DNA of 7,117 nt from Marinosulfonomonas sp. (GTDB lineage Bacteria > Pseudomonadota > Alphaproteobacteria > Rhodobacterales > Rhodobacteraceae). Both the position numbers and the translations under genes were made by a program. The notes under the pieces were generated by a model. It worked only from the letters and a program-made list of their open reading frames with translations. It was not told the origin of the DNA and ran no database searches. The stretch is taken from positions 1 to 7,117 of the forward strand of contig WGBJ01000383.1 of NCBI GenBank assembly GCA_015494385.1, in the 5' to 3' direction. Below are positions 1 through 5,829 of this stretch, one piece after another (within the stretch, counting starts at the first letter, position 1; the number at the start of each line of letters is the position of its first letter).

Positions 1-664
1 GTTGCGGAACGTCCCCAGCATCATAGCGCAACAAGGCCGATTGCCCCTTTACCCCGTTGCCAATCTCGACCCCGAATTCATCCGACAGCGCCAGCAATCC
101 GCGATACCCCGTGGCCCAGACCACCGCGCCTTCGAACACCGGATCGCCCAGCACGATTTCGCCGCCCAGCGCCTGCAAAGCCCCCGCCAGACTACCCGCC
201 GCCCCGCGGGGCTGCATCCGTGCGCTCAACGTATCATGCACCAGATAGCCTGTCGGGCTTTCGGGCGCCCAATCCCCATAGGCAGACCGCTCCACAACCC
301 GCCATTCAGCCACCCCGTGCCACAGCTTTTGCGCATCTTCCTGCCGCTCATAAGACAGTTCCAGAACCCGTTCCGACACGATCGGCGACAACCGCCCGAC
401 CCGCCCATAGCCCGACGCCAGCCCCGACAACCGGTCCACCTCGCGCCAATGCTCTTTGGCCATCACAAGGCTCTGGTACTGGAATTCTTTCTTCTCGTCC
501 CACCGTTCGGGCATATGCGGCGCCAGCGCCCCGACCAGACCGCCGCTGGACCCGGCCCCGATGCCGGTATCATCGAACAGGCGCACTTTGGCCCCGCGTT
601 TGGCGCAGGCATAGCCCACCGACAGCCCGAAAATCCCTGCCCCGATCACCGTCACATCAACCAT
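1..664 (-). CDS. FAD-dependent oxidoreductase, probable MnmC oxidase half (5' part only; C-terminus beyond window)
   Basis: I translated this frame by hand; it stays open to the window edge, giving 221 residues of an incomplete protein. It starts with a dinucleotide-binding fold: a short beta strand, then G-A-G-I-F-G at residues 8-13, and an acidic end of the second strand (D31-D32). Next comes G-A-G-S-S-G-G...G-A-L-A-P-H around 36-50, similar to the G-x-S-G-N-x-x-G-A-L-Y-P stretch I know from the oxidase half of E. coli MnmC. That enzyme uses FAD to convert cmnm5U34 to nm5U34 in tRNA. The divergent neighbour is the methyltransferase half of the same pathway, which supports the call. A general D-amino-acid/glycine oxidase of the DAO superfamily remains possible. 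Start: ATG at 664 is placed right before the FAD fold. An in-frame ATG at 712 would add 16 residues and overlap the start of mnmD. Neither has a strong Shine-Dalgarno. Confidence 0.8.
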   Translation of the reverse strand, partial: MVDVTVIGAGIFGLSVGYACAKRGAKVRLFDDTGIGAGSSGGLVGALAPHMPERWDEKKEFQYQSLVMAKEHWREVDRLSGLASGYGRVGRLSPIVSERVLELSYERQEDAQKLWHGVAEWRVVERSAYGDWAPESPTGYLVHDTLSARMQPRGAAGSLAGALQALGGEIVLGDPVFEGAVVWATGYRGLLALSDEFGVEIGNGVKGQSALLRYDAGDVPQ

Positions 665-703
665 TGCCAAACCTTGCGCCTTCAGTTCATTGTCAAAGGC
701 GTT
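665..703. promoter_or_regulatory. Short divergent spacer between the MnmC-like gene and mnmD
   Basis: Only 39 bases separate the two start codons if the oxidoreductase starts at 664, and none if it starts at 712. There is no room for two full promoters, so at least one promoter must lie inside the opposite gene. I cannot assign -35/-10 boxes with confidence. Confidence 0.4.
695..699 (+). promoter_or_regulatory. Ribosome binding site of mnmD
   Basis: AAAGG followed by four bases and then ATG at 704. It favours the 704 start over the internal ATG at 731, which has no comparable purine-rich run in front of it. Confidence 0.5.
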
Positions 704-1390
704 ATGACCCATACATCCGCACAAAACCAGATGGCAGAATTGACATGGCGAGACGGCACCCTGCCGGTCAGCACCCGCTTTGATGATCCGTATTTCTCGC
801 TTGAAAACGGGCTGGCCGAAACGCGGCATGTGTTTTTGGCGGGCAACGATCTGCCCGCGCGGTTTACGGATGGGTTCCACATTGCCGAACTGGGCTTTGG
901 CACGGGGCTGAACATGTTTGCCGCCTTGCTGGAATGGCGCCACGCAGGGTTCACAACCCCACTGCGCTTCACCAGTTTCGAAGCCTTCCCGATGTCGGCG
1001 GATGAAATGGACAAAGCCCTTGCCGCCTTTCCCGAAGCCCATGCCATCGCCGCCCCGTTCCTGACCGAATGGGCCAAAGGTGCGCGGCGCATAGAAACCC
1101 AAGACCTGATTGCCGAGATCATTATCGGCGACGCCCGCACCACCCTGCCCGTATGGAACAGCGCGGTAGACGCTTGGTTCCTTGACGGGTTTTCGCCTGC
1201 CAAGAACCCCGAGCTTTGGGAACAGGGCCTGATGACCGAAGTCGCCCGCCACACCGCAAAAGGCGGCACGCTGGCCACCTATACCGCCGCCGGTTTCGTG
1301 CGCCGCAATCTGGCCACCGCCGGCTTCACCGTCACCCGCAGCGCCGGATACGGGCGCAAGCGGCACATGACAACGGCCACCAAATCATGA
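704..1390 (+). CDS. mnmD: tRNA (5-methylaminomethyl-2-thiouridine)(34)-methyltransferase MnmD (stand-alone)
   Basis: A 228-residue SAM-dependent methyltransferase of the DUF752/MnmC methyltransferase family. It would methylate nm5(s2)U34 to mnm5(s2)U34 in the wobble position of tRNAs such as those for Lys, Glu and Gln. Visible landmarks: the family opening around R25-F-D-D-P-Y-F-S (25-32), the SAM-binding loop E-L-G-F-G-T-G-L-N (62-70), an acidic E93 after the second strand, G-D-A-R (142-145), the family signature D-G-F-S-P-A-K-N-P-E-L-W (161-172), and the C-terminal G-R-K-R-H-M. The length fits a free-standing methyltransferase module without the fused oxidase. Start: ATG 704 has AAAGG at 695-699 with a 4-base spacer. 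An internal ATG at 731 directly before A-E-L-T-W-R-D-G is the alternative, because the conserved part begins there. The stop overlaps the transporter start by ATGA. Confidence 0.93.
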   Translation: MTHTSAQNQMAELTWRDGTLPVSTRFDDPYFSLENGLAETRHVFLAGNDLPARFTDGFHIAELGFGTGLNMFAALLEWRHAGFTTPLRFTSFEAFPMSADEMDKALAAFPEAHAIAAPFLTEWAKGARRIETQDLIAEIIIGDARTTLPVWNSAVDAWFLDGFSPAKNPELWEQGLMTEVARHTAKGGTLATYTAAGFVRRNLATAGFTVTRSAGYGRKRHMTTATKS

Positions 1391-2256
1391 GCGCGCAGAA
1401 CATCCGTCTTGGCATCTGGCTGATGGTCGCCACCACCTTTGTGTTTTCGGTGCAGGACGGCGTTTCGCGCCATCTGGCGGGGCAGTACAACACCTATATG
1501 GTGGTGATGATCCGCTACTGGTTCTTTGCCGCCTTCGTGATCGCCATCGCCGCCCGCAGCCCCGGCGGATTACGCAAAGCTGCCCACAGCCGCAAACCCC
1601 TGTTGCAAGCGTTTCGCGCCCTGCTGCTGGTGGCGGAAATCTGCGTCACTGTGCAATCTTTTGTGCTGCTGGGGCTGACCGAAACCCACGCCATTTTTAT
1701 CAGCTACCCACTGCTGATCGCGGCCCTTTCCGGCCCGATCCTTGGCGAAACGGTTGGCTGGCGCAGATGGGTTGCCGTTGCCATCGGTTTTGTCGGGGTG
1801 CTGATCATCCTGCAACCTGGGCTGACGGTGTTTCAGCCCGCCGCCATCATCCCCCTGATCGCCGCCTTCATGTTCGCCCTATACGGCCTGCTGACCCGCT
1901 ATGTCGCCAGATACGACAGCACCGCCACCAGCTTTTTCTGGACCGGCACTGTGGGGGCCATCAGCGTCACCGCCGTTGGCCTGTGGTTCTGGGAACCGAT
2001 GAGCGGTGCGGACTGGGTCTGGATGGGCGCGCTGTGCCTGTTGGCGGTTCTGGGCCATTGGCTGTTGATCAAATGCTACGAGGTGGCCGAGGCCAGCGCG
2101 GTGCAACCTTTTGCCTATCTGCAACTGGTGTTTGCCTCGTCTATCGGCATCTTTTTCTTTGGCGAAACCCTGCGCTGGAACGTGGCCCTTGGGGGGGCTG
2201 TGGTTGTTCTGGCAGGCCTGTTCACCCTGTGGCGAAGCCGAACCAAACCGGCCTGA
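1387..2256 (+). CDS. EamA/DMT-superfamily membrane transporter
   Basis: A 289-residue inner-membrane protein with about ten hydrophobic helices, arranged as two EamA repeats (roughly residues 7-142 and 150-282). This is the usual length and layout of the drug/metabolite transporter superfamily. Each repeat ends with the typical segment: L-G-E-T-V-G-W-R-R-W then G-F-V-G-V-L-I at about 119-140, and F-F-G-E-T-L-R-W then a hydrophobic helix at about 257-280. The short basic end W-R-S-R-T-K is probably cytoplasmic. The substrate cannot be read from the sequence; family members export amino acids, purines, drugs or other small metabolites. The start ATG at 1387 overlaps the mnmD stop (ATGA) and lacks a good Shine-Dalgarno of its own, so translation is likely coupled to mnmD. 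A link to tRNA modification is not implied. Confidence 0.9.
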   Translation: MSAQNIRLGIWLMVATTFVFSVQDGVSRHLAGQYNTYMVVMIRYWFFAAFVIAIAARSPGGLRKAAHSRKPLLQAFRALLLVAEICVTVQSFVLLGLTETHAIFISYPLLIAALSGPILGETVGWRRWVAVAIGFVGVLIILQPGLTVFQPAAIIPLIAAFMFALYGLLTRYVARYDSTATSFFWTGTVGAISVTAVGLWFWEPMSGADWVWMGALCLLAVLGHWLLIKCYEVAEASAVQPFAYLQLVFASSIGIFFFGETLRWNVALGGAVVVLAGLFTLWRSRTKPA

Positions 2257-2293
2257 CCCTTCTTTTTTGCCTAAACGCGCAGCCCATAGATTC

Positions 2294-2989
2294 CTACTTC
2301 TTGCGCCACGTCGCCAGCCACGCCATGAACCGCCCCCAGATACCACGGGCCTTTTCACTGGCGGCATCCGCATGGCCATCCACCTTGTCCCAGACCTCTC
2401 CGGCGTCTTCCAGTAAGGGATCAACCGAACGTTCCCTGAACTGGCGCCACATCGCCACGATGAACCGCCATGCAACGAACAGGAAGATAAAGAAGAAGAT
2501 GTTGAACCACGGAATAATCGTTACATTCGGGCTTTCCACCTGGCGAATACCCACCGCATTCGGGTAAACCGACAGGAACTTGATCCGCCAGCCGTAATGG
2601 GTGATCACCGCCCATTTTTCCTCGTTGGTCGAGATAAGGGCAGCCGCTTCGGCCTGCAAATCGGAACTGTCGAATTTGAAATAGGGCGGCCAGATCCAGC
2701 CGGTGTCCTCGTTGCGGTAAACCATGATCTCGGTCGCATCGCGCGGAATGAACCCCAGCAACCATGTCTTTTTCTTTTCTGTATTGATCAGACGGATATC
2801 CCGTGTCGGCTGTTCGGCATTACCGGCATCGGCCTGCGCATAGAATATCCGGTTATACCAGTTGAAGTCGGCCCGGATCACCTCGGTCGAGGTCACGCGC
2901 ACAATATCGTGCTGCGGCAGGACATAATGGAAAAACCCGCCTATAATCAGAAACAGCAGAACCCTGAATGTAATCTTTACCTTGCGCAT
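2294..2989 (-). CDS. DUF1523 family membrane protein
   Basis: A 231-residue protein, last gene of the minus-strand operon. Helix 1 at about residues 7-24 leads straight into L-P-Q-H-D-I-V-R-V (24-32), a hallmark I associate with DUF1523. A polar, presumably periplasmic domain follows, with W-P-P-Y-F-K-F-D-S-S-D-L-Q-A (100-113) and Y-G-W-R-I-K-F-L-S-V-Y-P-N-A-V (132-146), also typical. Helix 2 is at about 157-180, followed by a cytoplasmic tail of about 50 residues that looks amphipathic (V-W-D-K-V-D-G-H-A-D-A-A). The biochemical role of DUF1523 is not known to me. Start ATG 2989 has AGGGG at 2996-3000 at a 6-base spacing; that site overlaps the stop codon of the preceding gene, only 9 bases upstream. 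It ends 37 bases from the convergent transporter gene. Confidence 0.85.
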   Translation of the reverse strand: MRKVKITFRVLLFLIIGGFFHYVLPQHDIVRVTSTEVIRADFNWYNRIFYAQADAGNAEQPTRDIRLINTEKKKTWLLGFIPRDATEIMVYRNEDTGWIWPPYFKFDSSDLQAEAAALISTNEEKWAVITHYGWRIKFLSVYPNAVGIRQVESPNVTIIPWFNIFFFIFLFVAWRFIVAMWRQFRERSVDPLLEDAGEVWDKVDGHADAASEKARGIWGRFMAWLATWRKK

Positions 2990-2995
2990 GGCAGT

Positions 2996-3000
2996 CCCCT
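2996..3000 (-). promoter_or_regulatory. Ribosome binding site of the DUF1523 gene, overlapping the upstream stop
   Basis: AGGGG on the minus strand, 6 bases before ATG 2989. It shares bases with the TAG stop of the 91-residue protein gene (2999-3001), so a ribosome finishing that gene sits on this site, which suggests reinitiation. Confidence 0.6.
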
Positions 3001-3274
3001 AATTCGTGTTCATCACGATCAGCAAAATTGCCACCGCGAAAGTCGGAATGATATAAACCAGCCAGATCAGCTTTTTGCGAAACCCATTCTCGTATTCTAC
3101 CATTCCCTGTTCAATATAGGCATCCCGCGCCGCTTCATCACCCCCTTCGGGGTGATCCGCATCCCAGGCATCCTCCAGCTTCTCGCGCCGGATGGATCGC
3201 GAATAGATCGAGATCGCAAAATAGACCACCGTCATCGCAATAAATCCCAGCACCACCAGGCGGATAAATCCCAT
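2999..3274 (-). CDS. Small two-helix membrane protein, unknown function
   Basis: A 91-residue protein with an N-terminal helix at about residues 4-24 and a C-terminal helix at about 69-88. They flank a charged 45-residue middle rich in Asp and Glu (E-D-A-W-D-A-D-H-P-E-G-G-D-E-A). The hairpin layout places the acidic loop on one side of the inner membrane. With R25-x-x-R-R-E-K after helix 1 and R-K-K before helix 2, the positive-inside rule puts the loop in the cytoplasm; that is inference. I recognise no family. Start ATG 3274 is chosen because AAGGAGGA lies just ahead (core 3282-3286, 7-base spacer) and the upstream gene stops one base before it. A longer reading from 3319 would put 15 residues inside the upstream gene. 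Confidence 0.85.
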   Translation of the reverse strand: MGFIRLVVLGFIAMTVVYFAISIYSRSIRREKLEDAWDADHPEGGDEAARDAYIEQGMVEYENGFRKKLIWLVYIIPTFAVAILLIVMNTN

Positions 3275-3275
3275 G

Positions 3276-4628
3276 CTATTTCCTCCTTCTGACCGCGCCC
3301 CAGGGGCCGACCAATTCAATCAGTTCCTCGGGCTCGGGCGCCGGTTCCGGCTCTTGCATCGGTTCCTCGTCCCCGAACAGGGCCTTGCGGGCGCCTGCTT
3401 TGTCCACCTGATACTCCTGTTCCAGAAAATCCGCCACAAAGGTTTTCTTGGCATCGGGCCAACCGGTATAGGAATGATAGAACCGCTCTTTGTGGCAAAT
3501 GAACAACTGCCGGATGTCCTTGGGTGTCAGCGCCGCCAACAACATATTCACCAGATCGCGGTCCTTATGTGCCTTGGCCCGCAGCGTATAGAAATACGCC
3601 GGATGGTCCGAGGTAATCCGTGGCCATTTTCCCCCGCCCTGTGCCCAGCGCAGCAATGCCGCCAACCCGTGAAATTCCTCGGGCAGGTCCGCCGCATAGC
3701 GCCGCGTCAATGCACGAATATCCCGCCGCGTCGTATGGTCCAGCTTTTCACCCTTTTCAGCGGCCACATCCACCACGATAAAATCCATCTTCTGCTGTAA
3801 AATCGCCGCGGCATCCACACCGCGCGCTTTTACAATCGGTTCGACCAGATCATTCAGCTCCAGAAAAATCGCGATCTCGTTACGGTCCGCAAAATCGAAC
3901 ACATATTTGATCGGCAACTTGCCCAGCTCGTCCTTGTCCCCCGCACAAATCACCGCCGGATTTTCCATATCTCGGAAAACATACATGCCGCCGAAATGCT
4001 TGGTCCAGAAATTGTCCTGCCGAAAGGTCATCTTCTTCAGCTTCAAAGGCGCCCGCGTCACATCACCGGTTTTCTTGGCCAGCCCGATCATTTCTGCGAT
4101 CAGAACGTCATCCCACCACGCATCCTCCTCACGCTTGAAACGGTTGATCTTTTCCGCCAGTTCCTCGGCCGATTTCACATGCGCCTCGGTGGTGTCTGCC
4201 TCAATGGTCACCTGCCGGATGTCAAACAGCCTGGCCGGTTCCTCGACCGAATAGACCGAGTTCAGCAACTCGCCCGACACCGCATCCTTGGCCGTCAGGG
4301 CAAACAGTTGTGCCTCGTTTTCCTCGATAAACTGGCGCAATATCCCGCGCGAGGTAGAAAACTGCGCGTTCAGCAACGGGGCCGTTTTCTGCTCGGTGGT
4401 CAGCAGAATGAACTGCCGGTTACACCCGCCTTCGTTCAGGTAAAGATGATCACCCAGACTATCGCCCACCTCGGGTGAATAGCCGGAAATATCGACGTGA
4501 AAGGATTTCAGTCGGGTCTTTTTCCCCGTCAACTGTTTCAGCGCACGGTTATAGCGTTCCACCAAGGCGGGCGAGGATATGCGGATCAGATTGCCAAACA
4601 TCAACCCGCGTTCGATCAGGCGTTTCAT
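3276..4628 (-). CDS. Uncharacterised soluble protein, probably DUF6638 family
   Basis: A 450-residue protein with no signal peptide or membrane helix, so cytoplasmic. From memory it matches a Rhodobacteraceae family labelled DUF6638, with the opening M-K-R-L-I-E-R-G-L-M-F-G-N-L-I-R; I could not check this. Other visible points: F-H-V-D-I-S-G-Y-S-P-E-V-G-D (43-56), an acidic aromatic cluster E-E-D-A-W-W-D-D (167-174), K-H-F-G-G-M-Y-V-F-R-D (210-220), and a C-terminal Pro-Glu tract at about 421-436 that ends in the basic R-R-R-K. The tract looks like a flexible linker to a docking tail. I see no nucleotide-binding loop or recognisable catalytic motif. ATG 4628 overlaps the stop of the coiled-coil gene by ATGA without a clear Shine-Dalgarno, so translational coupling is likely. 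Its position behind an AAA ATPase suggests a substrate or adaptor role, which is inference. Confidence 0.85.
   Translation of the reverse strand: MKRLIERGLMFGNLIRISSPALVERYNRALKQLTGKKTRLKSFHVDISGYSPEVGDSLGDHLYLNEGGCNRQFILLTTEQKTAPLLNAQFSTSRGILRQFIEENEAQLFALTAKDAVSGELLNSVYSVEEPARLFDIRQVTIEADTTEAHVKSAEELAEKINRFKREEDAWWDDVLIAEMIGLAKKTGDVTRAPLKLKKMTFRQDNFWTKHFGGMYVFRDMENPAVICAGDKDELGKLPIKYVFDFADRNEIAIFLELNDLVEPIVKARGVDAAAILQQKMDFIVVDVAAEKGEKLDHTTRRDIRALTRRYAADLPEEFHGLAALLRWAQGGGKWPRITSDHPAYFYTLRAKAHKDRDLVNMLLAALTPKDIRQLFICHKERFYHSYTGWPDAKKTFVADFLEQEYQVDKAGARKALFGDEEPMQEPEPAPEPEELIELVGPWGAVRRRK
3282..3286 (-). promoter_or_regulatory. Strong ribosome binding site deciding the start of the 91-residue protein
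   Basis: GGAGG (within AAGGAGGA) on the minus strand, 7 bases before ATG 3274 and inside the last codons of the upstream gene. It fixes 3274 as the start and suggests the small protein is made in high amount relative to its neighbours. Confidence 0.75.
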
Positions 4629-5479
4629 AGTTCTGGCCTGCTATTTTTATCATCTTTTTTTGAACCAGTTTCTTTAAGAATCTGTGAGAGTCCCTCATCC
4701 AGTTGTTTAAAGTGAATGCGCCGCATTTTTGATTTATTAGCATCAGAAAGGTCAGGTGATATTTTGCGAATCTTGGTAATTATATTAATGGCTTGATCAA
4801 GTAAGTCGTTGTTTTTCATTCTTACCTCGCGCAATCCTTCGATCCCTGTTTGTTTGTAGATTTTGGAAAATATTTCTAAACTGGTGGCTATCTTCTGATA
4901 ATAAGACTCAAGCTTAAGCCCTTGTAATTGCGGACCAGTAAAGGATAGGGAATACCCTGTTTTTTCCCATTGTGCGTCTTCATTTCCTAGAGTTTTCCCT
5001 TCTAGCCACGCAATGCCATTCATTGTTAAGAATTTGGAGCGCAATTCATCAAGCAGCGCATCACACTCGCTATCTTTTCTTTCTTCAGTCCTTTGCCTCT
5101 GCTCGTCACGAAAAATATCAGCTTGCCTCTTGAGTATCTTAGCCTGTAACTTCTGTGCTTTCCCCATCTTCTCAAACTCGTCTCGTTGAAGGCGCATCTC
5201 TTTCCTTTGTTCCCGTAGCTCCTGACTTTGCAACATCACCGTGACAATAATCCAGAGAAACGCCAATGCCCCAGCAAGTCCCGCAAGAGCGTCCCCCATC
5301 TCGTTCGGACTGGATGCGATAAACTTATGCCACTTCGTTTCACAGCTGGTTAGCCCACAATCCTCAAGTGAAAACATCCAAGCAAATGCTCCAACCAGAA
5401 CACTTGAAAATCCGATGCCCCAAAGAACGGGATTCCCTATCCGCCAAAACCGTTGTTCAGTAGGTTCATTTGCACTCAT
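4625..5479 (-). CDS. AT-rich membrane-anchored coiled-coil protein, probable horizontally acquired cargo gene
   Basis: A 284-residue protein. Helix 1 at about residues 15-36, a short loop with two cysteines (D-C-G-L-T-S-C, 40-46), helix 2 at about 62-83, then a highly charged heptad-like stretch (84-137, from Q-S-Q-E-L-R-E-Q-R-K-E), and a mixed helical, Lys-rich C-terminal domain. By the positive-inside rule the Cys loop is periplasmic and the last 200 residues are cytoplasmic. I recognise no exact family. The layout (two helices, then Q-x-x-E-L coiled coil, then a C-terminal domain) resembles membrane-anchored putative abortive-infection proteins, a resemblance of architecture only. GC is about 43% by hand count against about 60% around it, and TTA and ATA codons occur. 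Start ATG 5479 has GGAGG at 5488-5492 and overlaps the previous stop by ATGA; a longer reading from 5539 would run inside the previous gene. Confidence 0.85.
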   Translation of the reverse strand: MSANEPTEQRFWRIGNPVLWGIGFSSVLVGAFAWMFSLEDCGLTSCETKWHKFIASSPNEMGDALAGLAGALAFLWIIVTVMLQSQELREQRKEMRLQRDEFEKMGKAQKLQAKILKRQADIFRDEQRQRTEERKDSECDALLDELRSKFLTMNGIAWLEGKTLGNEDAQWEKTGYSLSFTGPQLQGLKLESYYQKIATSLEIFSKIYKQTGIEGLREVRMKNNDLLDQAINIITKIRKISPDLSDANKSKMRRIHFKQLDEGLSQILKETGSKKDDKNSRPEL

Positions 5480-5829
5480 ACGTCCAGCCTCCATTTTCTC
5501 GACTGCATCGCCAGAACGGCCAGCAATATCGGCCCCCACAGGATAGCCGACAACATCCCCAACCGCGTCAGATGCCGCAGCATTTCGCCAAAATGTTCAA
5601 ACATCATCCCCATCATGCGCACGTCCTGATCCAGATAGAACCATGTGAAATACAGCACAGAGACAAACAGCAACACCCCGGCCGAGGCTAACATGTTCGC
5701 CCCCAGCCCCGCCATATTCTCGGACAGTTTTTTCGCCAGCCACAGCGGTAGAAAAACCGCCAGCGCGGCGATGAAAACCGCTGGCAGGATCATCGAGGAC
5801 CAGTGGGAAAGGACGTTAATCGGGGTCAC
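5476..5829 (-). CDS. Three-helix small membrane protein, unknown function
   Basis: A 117-residue integral membrane protein with hydrophobic segments at about residues 12-31, 45-64 and 90-108. Between helices 2 and 3 lies a Met-rich amphipathic stretch (D-V-R-M-M-G-M-M-F-E-H-F-G-E-M-L-R). No signal peptide cleavage site or known motif is visible. It begins with GTG at 5829, whose G is also the last base of the ATPase stop (TAGTG), with AAGGGA just upstream, so translation is probably coupled. The first internal Met (residue 13) would cut into helix 1 and is less likely. It may anchor or be controlled by the ATPase encoded just before it, which is inference from gene order. Confidence 0.85.
   Translation of the reverse strand: MTPINVLSHWSSMILPAVFIAALAVFLPLWLAKKLSENMAGLGANMLASAGVLLFVSVLYFTWFYLDQDVRMMGMMFEHFGEMLRHLTRLGMLSAILWGPILLAVLAMQSRKWRLDV
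5488..5492 (-). promoter_or_regulatory. Ribosome binding site deciding the start of the coiled-coil gene
   Basis: GGAGG on the minus strand, 8 bases before ATG 5479, inside the last codons of the three-helix gene (within K-W-R-L). It supports 5479 rather than the in-frame ATG 15 bases upstream or the one at 5539. Confidence 0.75.

Noticed and set aside
2..703. Open plus-strand frame extending mnmD upstream to the window edge
   Set aside because: It is the antisense of the FAD oxidoreductase. Its Pro/Arg/His-rich translation has no protein-like pattern, and the methyltransferase family begins near the ATG at 704.
2237..2268. Possible terminator: small GCCG/CGGC hairpin followed by a T-run after the transporter gene
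   Set aside because: The stem has only four pairs and the T-run at 2261-2268 starts 8 bases after it, too far for a normal intrinsic terminator. I see no better hairpin in the 37-base convergent gap.
3996..4478. Plus-strand open frames opposite the 450-residue gene (also around 2597-3292 and 3273-3800)
   Set aside because: They lie antisense to well-supported genes with good starts and couplings, and their translations look like shadow reading of high-GC codons.
4600..5500. IS element or transposon carrying the low-GC gene
   Set aside because: No transposase frame and no terminal inverted repeats flank the gene; only the 5-base TATGA repeat is seen.
4628..5539. Longer starts for minus-strand genes (5539 for the coiled-coil gene, 3319 for the 91-residue gene)
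   Set aside because: Both would overlap upstream genes by dozens of bases, while strong GGAGG sites at 5488-5492 and 3282-3286 point to the shorter starts.
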